A stretch of 64,000 nt of DNA, taken from Chloroflexota bacterium. Lineage in GTDB: Bacteria > Chloroflexota > UBA11872. Both the position numbers and the translations under genes were made by a program. This document shows positions 34,592 through 43,428 of the stretch, piece by piece (positions within the stretch are counted from its first letter, which is position 1; each line of letters starts with the position of its first letter). Where the stretch lies: the NCBI GenBank assembly GCA_022824865.1, contig JAJDZD010000072.1:1-64000 (forward strand), in the 5' to 3' direction. The notes below the pieces were generated by a model that was given only the letters and a program-made list of their open reading frames with translations, had not been told where the DNA came from and searched no databases.

Positions 34592-35956
34592 CTACCCGAC
34601 GCTCCGGATCTCATCGGCCGCTGGCAGGTAGATGCGAAACGTTGATCCCTGGCTTGGCGTGCTTTCGGCGGTGAGTCGACCGTCCATGGCCATGATGAGG
34701 GCGCGCGCGATGGCGAGACCGAGGCCGCTGCCGCGGGTCTTGCGGCCGGAGGCGTCGGTGCCGCGGTAGAAGCGATCAAAGATGTGCGGCAGGTCCTGCG
34801 GGGCAATGCCCTCGCCCGTGTCGGACACCTCAATCCAGGCGGTTGTCGCGTCGACGGCCCCCGAGCGAATGGTTATCGACCCGCCCGGCGGCGTGTGGCG
34901 CAGCGCGTTGTCTAGGAGATTGGTCAGAACCTGGGCGAGACGCGACTCGTCTGCCATGGTCGCACCCGGTGAGGGCTCTACCTCGAGCGTCAGGCCCGTG
35001 CCCAGCGCTTGACCGCGCATGGCTGAGGCCACGGTCTCGAGCGCGCGGGCAAGGGGTACCGGCTCGATGGACAGATCCAGCTTGCCAACTTCGGCCAGCG
35101 ATAGATCTCGGATGTCTTCGACGAGCCGGTGGAGCCCTTCGGCCCGATCCAGCGTCAACTGCAGCGTCTCGTCTGAGCGGCTGTAGACCCCGTCAAGCAT
35201 GGCCACCAGATTTCCTTCGATCACGGTTACCGGCGTGCGCAACTCGTGGGCGATATCGGCGAACAGGTTGCGGCGGACCGCCTCCTGGGCCTGCAGGCTG
35301 GCCGCCATGTCATCAAAGGCCGCGCCGACCGTGGCCAGTTCATCGCCACCCGCGAGCCTGCTGCGCGCCCCCAAGTCGCCCGCGGCCACGCCACGGGCCG
35401 CCGTGGTCAGCCGCCCCAGCGGTCGGGTAATGCCGGCGGCCAAGAGGACTCCCATGACGAGCGCTACGACCAGGGCAATGCCAAGGCCGATGAGCAGCGA
35501 GCGGATCGTCTCGTTGACGAACGCCTGCTCCAGGTCGGCCCTCGAATCGGCCCCATGACCTGATTCGCGCCCTTGCTCCAACGCCCGCGGCATGTGCAAC
35601 TGCCCGATCTGCTTCCCGGCCGACACAAGGGGCGTGATCTGCCAGTCGTCAGGTACGCGGGACTCGAGGCCATCCGTGCTCCACACCAGGTTGCCGGCGA
35701 TGTCCACCAGCGCCACGGGCAGCCCGCGCGACGATCCCCGGGGAAACACCTGATGCGCCGCCTGCCGGAGGTTGCCGGTTTGCTCGTAGGCCGCCGCGAG
35801 ACGTTCGGCCGTGTGCACGGCCTCGTGGTGGCGGACGTCGGTTGCGAATTTCTCAAACCGGCTGGTCGTGGTGAGGCCGACGATCAGCGCGGCCGTGCCG
35901 ACGGCCACCGTTGCCACGGTGACGAAAGCCAGAACCAGGCGCACCGAGAGGCGCAT
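34592..35956 (-). CDS. Sensor histidine kinase
   Basis: 454 residues. TM1 (~7-29), an extracytoplasmic sensor region with few features (~30-165), TM2 (~168-192), HAMP, then HisKA with the phospho-accepting His in FADIAHELRTPVTVIEGN. The HATPase domain has DNALRHTPPGGSI, VSDTGEGIAPQDLPHIFDRF and TRGSGLGLAIARAL. It autophosphorylates and passes phosphate to the regulator encoded 2 bp upstream. Signal unknown; the adjacent ABC exporter is convergent, so a link to it is only possible. Confidence 0.93.
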   Translation of the reverse strand: MRLSVRLVLAFVTVATVAVGTAALIVGLTTTSRFEKFATDVRHHEAVHTAERLAAAYEQTGNLRQAAHQVFPRGSSRGLPVALVDIAGNLVWSTDGLESRVPDDWQITPLVSAGKQIGQLHMPRALEQGRESGHGADSRADLEQAFVNETIRSLLIGLGIALVVALVMGVLLAAGITRPLGRLTTAARGVAAGDLGARSRLAGGDELATVGAAFDDMAASLQAQEAVRRNLFADIAHELRTPVTVIEGNLVAMLDGVYSRSDETLQLTLDRAEGLHRLVEDIRDLSLAEVGKLDLSIEPVPLARALETVASAMRGQALGTGLTLEVEPSPGATMADESRLAQVLTNLLDNALRHTPPGGSITIRSGAVDATTAWIEVSDTGEGIAPQDLPHIFDRFYRGTDASGRKTRGSGLGLAIARALIMAMDGRLTAESTPSQGSTFRIYLPAADEIRSVG

Positions 35957-35958
35957 GC

Positions 35959-36642
35959 CTAGGCGTCGCCCAGCCGGTACCCGACACCGGGCACGGTCAT
36001 CACGTAACGCGGCCCGCCGGTTGTCGGCTCCACCTTGCGGCGCAGGTTGCGGATGTGGCTGTCGATCGAACGTTCCAGGGCGACGCTGTCCGGGCCGGCC
36101 ACAGCGTCGAGCAAGTCCGCCCGCGACAAGACCCGTCCATCGGCGCGGACAAGCGCCGCCAGCAGGTCGAACTCGGTGCGCGTGAGCTGAATCGGCTCAC
36201 CGTCGCGCCGCACCAGGCGACGCTCGCTGTCGATCTCCAGGTCGCCGACGCGCGCGGTCGTCGTGGTCGGCGCTGTCTGGGCGCGCCGCAGGACGGAATG
36301 GACGCGCGCCACCAGCTCGCGCGGATGGAAGGGCTTGGTGACGTAGTCGTCAGCGCCCAGTTCCAGCCCGAGAACCCGGTCCGTGACTTCTTCCCGCGCG
36401 GTTAACAGGACGACCGGTCGTGTCCCGCGTGCCCGAATAGTGCGCAACACGTCCAGACCGCCAATGCCGGGCAGCATCAGGTCCAGCACCACGATATCGG
36501 GCTGCTGCGTGGCCTCTTGAACGAGGGCCGTCTCGCCGTCCGCCGCCGTGATGACCTCCATGCCGTCGCGGTGGAAGTAGGCGCCTACCAGGCGGCGAAT
36601 ATCCGGATCGTCGTCTACGACCAGGATGCGCTGGCGCTTCAC
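35959..36642 (-). CDS. OmpR-family response regulator
   Basis: 227 residues. Receiver domain with the acidic pair in LVVDDDPDIRRLVGAY and phospho-Asp in DIVVLDLMLPGIGGL; switch Thr in VVLLTAREE and Lys in DDYVTKPFHPRELVAR. The C-terminal winged helix has LTRTEFDLLAALVR and SHIRNLRRKVEP. First gene of a two-gene operon with the kinase (2-bp gap). A TTGACA hexamer on the minus strand near 36708-36713 could be part of its promoter. Confidence 0.94.
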   Translation of the reverse strand: MKRQRILVVDDDPDIRRLVGAYFHRDGMEVITAADGETALVQEATQQPDIVVLDLMLPGIGGLDVLRTIRARGTRPVVLLTAREEVTDRVLGLELGADDYVTKPFHPRELVARVHSVLRRAQTAPTTTTARVGDLEIDSERRLVRRDGEPIQLTRTEFDLLAALVRADGRVLSRADLLDAVAGPDSVALERSIDSHIRNLRRKVEPTTGGPRYVMTVPGVGYRLGDA

Positions 36643-36785
36643 CGGCGATCTCCCGGGGTCATTCCGTTGCCGGGTGTTTGTTCACGACGTTCACCGTACC
36701 GGCGGACTGTCAAGCCAGCCCGCAGACGATGTGCAGATTCTGTGCAATTTGACGATTCCCGTGGGATCAGCAGGGGGCGCGCGGA

Positions 36786-37667
36786 CTATGTGTCCTCCGC
36801 CGAGACGTTGGGGTTGCTGTTCAGCCAATGTTGCGCAATTTCGGCGCCCTCGGTCAGCACGTGCGTGCCCGAGGCGATTGCCGCGCGGCAGGCGGTGGTG
36901 TCGGTGAAGCCGGAGAGGAAGAAGTCCCAGGCGGACAGGTAGAACGCGCGGTAGGGGTCGGCCAGGCTCGCAAGTCCGACGTCGTGCAGCGCGGCTGTCG
37001 CCTGAGTTCGGTTCAAGGTCCAGACGTGCTCGGTGTCGAGGCCGGAGAGGTGCAGCGCGAGTGGGCCGACGGGTGAGATGCGCCAAGTCAACTGACTCAG
37101 CAGGTCGCGCGCATGGGTCCAGAGCCTATCGATGGCTAGCAGCGGTACCTGCTGCGCGAACTCGGCGCGTTCGACGAGGTCCGCCGCGTTGTGGCGCCGG
37201 ATGGTGTCGGGATTGCTGTAGTCGTCTTGCGGATAGGCCTCACCGTGGAGCACGACGACGGTGGACTGCGGGGAGTAGACAAAGCCCTGGCGCTCGGCCA
37301 TGAGCTTGTTCAGGACGAGGAGTTGCGGCCTGGGGTGGTGGAGGGGCTGCGGGCAACGCTTCTCGAAGCACGCCTCGATTGCCGCTCGTACCTCCAGTGC
37401 CCGCGGCACAGTGTCCAGGTGCTTGCGCCACGAGCTGTCATCGCGGAACGACACGTGGATGTCAACGTCGCTGACTTCGGGCACGTAGTCCAGCGGGGAG
37501 TCCCAGGGCTTGACCGTTGAGCCCGTGAGATAGATGCCGCGAATCTCGTCCTCGGGAGTCAGCGCCAGCAAGTGATCCCTGACGCAATCGGCCAGACAAC
37601 GGACTTCCGCGAGCAGCTGTCTACGGTCGGGATATCGGGCTCTCCAAGCAGGCGCAATGTGGCTCAC
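36786..37667 (-). CDS. Nucleotidyltransferase-fold protein
   Basis: 293 residues from GTG 37667. The N-terminal domain has the polymerase-beta-like signature IYLTGSTVKPWDS followed by the acidic pair in EVSDVDIHVSFRDD. The helical C-terminal region (WTHARDLLSQLTWRISPVGP) resembles that of aminoglycoside or kanamycin nucleotidyltransferases. It may transfer a nucleotide to a small molecule or protein. No partner gene of the MNT/HEPN type is adjacent. It borders the lower-GC island to its right. Confidence 0.65.
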   Translation of the reverse strand: MSHIAPAWRARYPDRRQLLAEVRCLADCVRDHLLALTPEDEIRGIYLTGSTVKPWDSPLDYVPEVSDVDIHVSFRDDSSWRKHLDTVPRALEVRAAIEACFEKRCPQPLHHPRPQLLVLNKLMAERQGFVYSPQSTVVVLHGEAYPQDDYSNPDTIRRHNAADLVERAEFAQQVPLLAIDRLWTHARDLLSQLTWRISPVGPLALHLSGLDTEHVWTLNRTQATAALHDVGLASLADPYRAFYLSAWDFFLSGFTDTTACRAAIASGTHVLTEGAEIAQHWLNSNPNVSAEDT

Positions 37668-37839
37668 GACGTATTCGTTGCTGGCGCTGACGACAACGGA
37701 CGGGGCCAGGACCTGTTCACATTCACGGACAACTGTATAGGACGAGGGTCAACTTGATGTACTCTTGGAATACTTGAAGACGCAGTAACGTGCGGAGCTA
37801 ACTTGCCTAGCGCAGATAGATGGAAGCACGAAGGCTGGC

Positions 37840-39153
37840 TTGATCCGAACTGCTGAGGGCTACCCTAAGGCCGGTTTCATTGATCTGGCGCGGCTGCTTG
37901 TCCGGTGCGTGGAGGATTTCGTCAAGGGACCGCGTTCTTTTGACGTCAGATTGACATTTCAAGCCTGGTTTGGGGAGCTGTCCCGGCGTACTGCAAGCGA
38001 AAATGTCGTCTTCGATCTCTATTTCAAGAAGCTCCCCGTGGTCATAGGACGCGAAATGTCGGAGCACATCCTGGCGCAGCCCCCCGATGCGCGGGGTTAC
38101 ATGGAGGGAACAGCCAACGCCAGGGCATTGTCACTCCTCGCTCCTCATGCGTTAATGATTACGCATGGCAAGCAATGGCGACGCTTACGGCGCTTTCAAC
38201 GAGGCGGTGCTGCCAGTGCAGGACGTAGATGCGCGTATGCAGTTCGTTTTTGACGGCGTCCGCAAGGCCTTTCCAAGACCCGTATCGGACGGCGGCGGCC
38301 TCAGGCGGTGTATGGGGAAGCCATGCGGATCGTGGTCTTCGGGTCTGACCAAACGCCGGCGCACTTGGCCGAGGACGTGCAAGTCCTGGTTCGGTACGTT
38401 CAGAGTCCAGGCAGAAGGCTGCTGTTTGGATGGAGCAAGGCCAGGCGTCGGAAGCGGTTCTACGATGCGCTTCGCCGGCTCTGGACGGAGAGCTCGGCAT
38501 CGGGCGTCCCTCGTCTCGTTACTACTGCCAAGGGCGTGACCTTCAACGCAAGACACGAAGAAGAGATCGTGCAGCAGATTCCCCACTGGGGGTTTACATT
38601 TACCGGATCTGGAACTGATTTGCTTGCCCGAACTATTGGGATATTGGCGTCAAGGGACGATTTGTATGACAGAGTTCTAGCTGAGGCGCTTGCGGACGGC
38701 GCATCGGATACGGCGTCGGCAGTAGTGAGCATGGAGTACCTGGAGGCTTGTCTGCTGGAAACCTGTCGTTTATTCCCTCCGGTGACCCGCACCTTTCACG
38801 TCGCGACTCACGGGGATATATTCAATGGCACCCATATACCGGCCAGAATGGATATCTTGCATTGCTTCACAGCGAGCCAACGGGACACGTCGGCGCACGC
38901 AACCGCCAACGACTTTCGGCCCGAACAGTGGATGGAACCTGGAGGTAACGCTGACGTCATCTACCCCAGCCTCTTTCTCGGAGGTGCGAGAAACTGCCCG
39001 GGCAAGGACCTTCTTCTGTTCATCTGTAAGGTTGCGATATCAACGCTGATGAGATACGGCCGAATACGGCCATATGGCTCAGCCCTGTCTGAAGACCCAG
39101 TGCCGCATGCATTTCCAGCGTCTGGTCTTCGGTTCAGCACGGGATTGGGTTGA
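37840..39153 (+). pseudogene. Cytochrome P450 with two compensating frameshifts
   Basis: One P450 reads through three segments: frame 1 from TTG 37840 to ~38195 (DLYFKKLPVVIGREMSEHIL, LLAPHALMITHGKQWRRLR), another frame to ~38300 (FNEAVLPVQDVDARMQFVF), then frame 1 again to the stop. P450 landmarks are intact: I-helix HWGFTFTGSGTDLLART, ExxR in LLETCRLFPP, FRPEQW, and the heme loop FLGGARNCPGKD with Cys codon at 38995. The shifts are opposite in sign; the first may be one extra T in TTT near 38197. Either a decayed gene or local sequence errors. A TTG start without an obvious site leaves the N-terminus uncertain. Confidence 0.75.
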
Positions 39154-39196
39154 TCGTGGAGGTTGCAGGCGTGAGATTTGCGTATGGAGGAAGAGC

Positions 39197-41563
39197 ATGA
39201 ACAACATCCAGGAATCCAGGCGTCATCCAGAGGTGGAGCAGCTGATTGAAGAACGTCGCTTTGGAGAAGCTCTCGGCGTGCTGCGTGCGCAGCTAGTCGA
39301 AGATTCCGGTGGCGAATTGCACGCGCTGTCTGGAGCGGCCCACTATGGTCTTGAAGAATACGAGGAGGCCGTCGCCTGCTACCAGCTTGCGCTGGAGCGC
39401 AATCCGCTCAACCAGTTGTGGCAGGACATGCTCGTGCAGTCACGCGCGAACGCCGTCGCGGAAGTAAACGTGTATGTGCCAGAGGTTTCCTTCTTTGACC
39501 GCGAACGTCTGCTTGCGGATCCGGTAATACGGGACGGTTCGCTGCCCGCCACTCCCATGAGGGCTCCACGTCTTGGAATGTTCGGACAGCTTCGCACACT
39601 GATTGGGAACGTTGGCGGAGTGATCGTATCGTCAATTATGACTGGGATCACGCAGGCCCTTGGTACGCTGGCCGGCTATCGCGATGACGTCTGGACGACT
39701 TGGTACCGCAGACCGTATCTTATCGGGATTCTGACGCTGGCCTACATGCGTGATCGGCTTAACAAGAACAACCTCAAAAGCACCTATCCTGCTGATTCAT
39801 TGATCGGTTTTCAGTCGCAAGGACAGTCGCCTCCTACGGGGGTCAGGCACTTCCGCACCGCTGATGGAACGTGGAACAATCTGGCCGACCCCAAAGAGGG
39901 TGCTGCGGGCACTCGCTTCCCGCGTAACGTCACCAACGCCGCCATTCGGCCGGAGACAGGCACTACTCTCATGACTCCCAATCCCAGGGAGCTAAGTCGT
40001 ACGTTCCTGGCCAGAGGAAATGAGATGAAGGAAGTACCCTTCCTCAATCTCCTAGCCGCCTCATGGATCAACTTCCAGAACCACGACTGGGTGCATCACG
40101 GAGAGGCGCTACTCACCGACGTACACGAGATACCGCTTGCCGAAGACGATCCGGCGCGCCAGAAGCACTGGCAGACCAAGATGTTCGTCGGCAAGACGCA
40201 GGCCGATCCCACGCGTAGGTCCAACGGAGAACGGACCCCCATAACATTCATCAATGAGGTTACCCACTGGTGGGACGGTTCTCAGATATATGGGAGCGAT
40301 CAAGCGACGCTCGACAAGCTCCGAACTGGAACGGATGGCAAGCTACAGCTCAATGACTCAGGCAATCTGCCTCTCGATGAGAAGGGGATCGAGCAGACCG
40401 GATTTACAAGGAATTGGTGGATTGGGCTGACCATGCTGCATACGCTCTTCACGAGAGATCACAATGCGATTTGCGACCGACTGAAGGATGCTTATCCCGA
40501 GTGGGAAGACGCACGGCTGTTCAATGTGGCGCGTCTCATCAATGCGGCCGTTATGGCCAAGATTCACTCGGTGGAATGGACGCCGGCTATTCTTCCCAAT
40601 CGCGGTCTAGATTCCGGGTTACACGCCAATTGGTACGGCTTGTTTACCATGCTCCGAGCCAGCAAGAATAGAAAGACGGTTGCGACCATCAATTTGCGAA
40701 ATCCGGAGATGGGAGGAGTCGTTGGCAACCCGATTAACAAGCACGGCCAACCCTACGGCCTTACGGAAGAGTTTGTGGAGGTCTACCGCCTGCACTCACT
40801 ACTGCCCGAGACGATAAAAATCAGAAACATCATCGACGCCGATGCAGTCGAAGAAGTGCCGTTCGTAGAGACTCGACAAGCGGGGTCCGGCAAGTTGACC
40901 GACAGGACGGCGATGGCTGATCTGTTCTACTCGTTCGGCGTTCAGCAGCCAGGTCAGCTGGTGCTGAACAACTATCCCAACTTCATGCGAGAGTTGAGCA
41001 TCCCTGGCAACCCGCTGTTCGACATGGGGGCCGTTGATATTCTGAGAGCACGCGAAAGGGGCGTACCTAGATATAATGAGTTCAGACGTCAGCTAGGCCT
41101 TAACCCGATCCGAGAGTTCGATGACCTCACCGACGATGGCGAGCAAGTACAGAAGCTCAAGGACGTGTACGGAGACCAACCGGGCGACGTAGAAAAGCTC
41201 GACCTGCTCATTGGGACCCTTGCGGAAGGGCATCGTCCCACAGGGTTCGGATTCGGCGAGACCATGTTCCAAATCTTCATTCTGAACGCCACTCGCAGGC
41301 TCCAAGCGGATCGCTTCTACACGGATGACTACAATGAGCAGACCTATACTAGAGAAGGTCTGGCATGGATTGATGACGCCGACCTGAAGACCGTGATACT
41401 CCGCCACTTTCCGGAGCTTGGCAGTACGGGACTGGGGAATGTGAAGAACGCCTTCGAGCCGTGGGATACCGACGAGCGACTTGACCCGGAACGTCACCCG
41501 CTGCGCGAGTTTGATCGAGAGTTCGGGCCGGACCCGTGGTTGGGTGACGCTTGGAGGAGTTGA
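39197..41563 (+). CDS. Fatty-acid alpha-dioxygenase-like heme peroxidase with N-terminal TPR-like region
   Basis: 788 residues. ATG 39197 has GGAGG 7 nt upstream. Residues ~10-75 are TPR-like helices (EEYEEAVACYQLALERNPLN). The rest is a peroxidase-cyclooxygenase-superfamily enzyme closest to plant-type alpha-dioxygenase. Distal His296 is in NFQNHDWVHHG, and HWWDGSQIYGSD and LFTRDHNAICDRL follow. Tyr530 and proximal His533 are in EFVEVYRLHSLLPE, and later VPRYNEFRRQLGLNPI. The Tyr-x-x-His pair is the fatty-acid radical and heme ligand arrangement. It likely adds O2 to a fatty acid. The P450 gene 43 bp upstream could process the hydroperoxide. Confidence 0.85.
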   Translation: MNNIQESRRHPEVEQLIEERRFGEALGVLRAQLVEDSGGELHALSGAAHYGLEEYEEAVACYQLALERNPLNQLWQDMLVQSRANAVAEVNVYVPEVSFFDRERLLADPVIRDGSLPATPMRAPRLGMFGQLRTLIGNVGGVIVSSIMTGITQALGTLAGYRDDVWTTWYRRPYLIGILTLAYMRDRLNKNNLKSTYPADSLIGFQSQGQSPPTGVRHFRTADGTWNNLADPKEGAAGTRFPRNVTNAAIRPETGTTLMTPNPRELSRTFLARGNEMKEVPFLNLLAASWINFQNHDWVHHGEALLTDVHEIPLAEDDPARQKHWQTKMFVGKTQADPTRRSNGERTPITFINEVTHWWDGSQIYGSDQATLDKLRTGTDGKLQLNDSGNLPLDEKGIEQTGFTRNWWIGLTMLHTLFTRDHNAICDRLKDAYPEWEDARLFNVARLINAAVMAKIHSVEWTPAILPNRGLDSGLHANWYGLFTMLRASKNRKTVATINLRNPEMGGVVGNPINKHGQPYGLTEEFVEVYRLHSLLPETIKIRNIIDADAVEEVPFVETRQAGSGKLTDRTAMADLFYSFGVQQPGQLVLNNYPNFMRELSIPGNPLFDMGAVDILRARERGVPRYNEFRRQLGLNPIREFDDLTDDGEQVQKLKDVYGDQPGDVEKLDLLIGTLAEGHRPTGFGFGETMFQIFILNATRRLQADRFYTDDYNEQTYTREGLAWIDDADLKTVILRHFPELGSTGLGNVKNAFEPWDTDERLDPERHPLREFDREFGPDPWLGDAWRS

Positions 41564-41594
41564 CGATAGATACGACGGTAACCTAACTGGGTGA

Positions 41595-41679
41595 TGGGCG
41601 GCTCGGCAGAGTCAAAGCCCACGGCCTCAGCCAAGGCGGTCGCGCTAAGGTCGACGTCCGCGTCAAACAGCAGGCGCTG
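41595..41679 (-). pseudogene. Truncated DUF5615-like toxin remnant
   Basis: Overlapping the end of the DUF433-type gene in the typical antitoxin-toxin arrangement, the minus strand encodes RLLFDADVDLSATALAEAVG and then FDSAEP. This fits the first ~25 residues of PIN-like DUF5615 toxins. A CAG codon occupies the usual ATG position and the homology stops where the lower-GC island begins. The toxin was probably cut by the event that brought in, or rearranged, the oxygenase block. Confidence 0.45.
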
Positions 41680-42361
41680 GAATTACGGCTGGGGACGCCA
41701 TCTCGAGGCGTCGCTCATAGTCGAATACTTGCCCCACGGTCTCGATCGCGATTCCGTACGCCTGGGCGATACGGCTCGGCGACCAAAGTCTCCTGGCGAG
41801 ATCCGCGAGCGCGCCGGTGGGGATTCGCGTGCCGTGAACCACGGGCTGACCGTCCTTCACGCGGGGATCGATATCGACGTGGCCCCAGTACTTCTCGGGA
41901 ACCACGATTGAGATTCCCTCCTCGATGCGGCGGAGTTTCGGAAAGACGTCGCCAAATGCACGTGTCTCTATCTTCTGCCCCATCGCGGTCGCCTCGGTCA
42001 CGTCCCACTCGTCGGGCTTCCACGCATAGATGCGCTTTCCTCGAAAGTAGACATGCGCGTCCGCCCATCCCCGGCTCGGAGGACCGAGACGGGCGAACAG
42101 GTGGTCGATCGCGATCGCGGCTGACGTAAAGTCGATCTTGTCCTCGCGCAGTGCGCGAAGAATCCTGATCAGGACCAGATCAGCGTAGGTGTATCCCTGA
42201 ATCGTCTTGCCGTCGTCGCCCTCAAGCTCAAGCGAGGGCTTGATGATCTTGCGCTGGCGCCAGTCGTAGAGCGTCCGCGGCGGTATCTGTGCAAGACGCG
42301 CCACATCACGCGCGGTGTAGAACCCCGGCCAGCTTTCCGACGCTGGCATACCCACCGACAT
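41663..42361 (-). CDS. MerR-like HTH / DUF433 antitoxin-type protein
   Basis: About 232 residues. The N-terminal HTH of MerR type (YTARDVARLAQIPPRTLYDW) is followed by a linker region and a C-terminal DUF433 domain (HVDIDPRVKDGQPVVHGTRI, LADLARRLWSPSRIAQAYGI). DUF433 proteins are usually antitoxins for DUF5615 toxins. ATG 42361 has GAGG 9 nt upstream; the open frame extends further but without a plausible start. Its toxin partner downstream is only a remnant, so it may now be an orphan regulator. Confidence 0.75.
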   Translation of the reverse strand: MSVGMPASESWPGFYTARDVARLAQIPPRTLYDWRQRKIIKPSLELEGDDGKTIQGYTYADLVLIRILRALREDKIDFTSAAIAIDHLFARLGPPSRGWADAHVYFRGKRIYAWKPDEWDVTEATAMGQKIETRAFGDVFPKLRRIEEGISIVVPEKYWGHVDIDPRVKDGQPVVHGTRIPTGALADLARRLWSPSRIAQAYGIAIETVGQVFDYERRLEMASPAVIPAPAV

Positions 42362-42437
42362 CCTTAAACGCCTCACCAAGCCTGTTACGTGAGGATACTG
42401 CGCTATAGCCCAGCACCAGCCGAAGGGGGTAAGGAAC

Positions 42438-43397
42438 ATGGCACGCGAGGAGATGGCCGACGGGCTGACGCGGGAGAACCTGCACGGGATCTGGATTGCG
42501 CTGACGACGCCGTTTACGGCGGATGACAAGATCGACACGGGCGTCGTGCGGGAGAACGTGCGGCGCTGCCATGCCGCGGGGCTGCACGGGGCGTATACGA
42601 CGGATAGCGACGGGGAGTTCTACGCCGTCGAGCTTGATGAATTCCGAACGCTGGTGAAGGCGTTTGGCGACGAGTGCCGGAACGTGGGCATGCCGTCGCA
42701 GGCGGGAGTGACCTGGCTGAACACGCAGGGCACGGTTGACCGGCTGCGGATCGCGGCGGACAGCGGGGTAATGGGCGCGCACGTGGGGCACCCGGTGTTC
42801 ATGCCGATGACGCCGGACTCGTTCGACCAGTTCTGGGAGGACGTGTCGGAGGCGGTGCCGGACGGCTTCGGCCTGATCCAATACAACACGCCGCGGCAGC
42901 CGCACGTGCTGGGCGGAGCGGAATACCGCGCGCTGGCCGAGCGGTTTCCCAAGCTGATCGGGGCCAAGTACGTGCAGGCCGGGGTCGACGGTTTCATGGA
43001 CGTACGGCGGCAGGCGCCGGAGCTGAGCTGCTTTGCTGGAGAGCACGTGCTGACGGCCTTCGCCATGCATGGGGCGCGTGGCAACTACTCGTGGATGGCG
43101 GGCTACAACCCAACCTTCATGCTGGACTGGTGGGACGAGATCGAGCACGGCGACTGGGCTGCGGCGGCGCGACGCAACGAGCGACTGCAGGCATTCGGCG
43201 CCGTGGTCAAACGCCACCTGGTGGAGGACGGCAACCTGCACGGCATCATCGGCAAGGCCATGTCGGCGGCCTCGCCGTTCCTGGTGGAAACCACCTGGGA
43301 GACGCGGCGGCCTTACCTGCCGGTGTCGCGTAAGGGCTGGGAGGCGTTCGTGCGCACGGCCGCGGAGGAGTTTCCGGACCTGGCTTACCAGCACTGA
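42438..43397 (+). CDS. Dihydrodipicolinate synthase-family aldolase/lyase
   Basis: 319 residues. TIM-barrel family member with the Schiff-base Lys in KLIGAKYVQAGVDG and the Tyr in GLIQYNTPRQPH. The usual GTTGE is replaced by YTTDSDGEFYAV, so it is not a canonical DapA; a true DapA is at 60812. Such paralogs cleave keto-sugar acids or related substrates. AAGGA precedes ATG 42438. It sits among SDR, isomerase and MFS genes of a probable carbohydrate-catabolic region. Confidence 0.85.
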   Translation: MAREEMADGLTRENLHGIWIALTTPFTADDKIDTGVVRENVRRCHAAGLHGAYTTDSDGEFYAVELDEFRTLVKAFGDECRNVGMPSQAGVTWLNTQGTVDRLRIAADSGVMGAHVGHPVFMPMTPDSFDQFWEDVSEAVPDGFGLIQYNTPRQPHVLGGAEYRALAERFPKLIGAKYVQAGVDGFMDVRRQAPELSCFAGEHVLTAFAMHGARGNYSWMAGYNPTFMLDWWDEIEHGDWAAAARRNERLQAFGAVVKRHLVEDGNLHGIIGKAMSAASPFLVETTWETRRPYLPVSRKGWEAFVRTAAEEFPDLAYQH

Positions 43398-43428
43398 GCG
43401 GACGGGCCGTGTCCGTGTCTGGCTGCCG

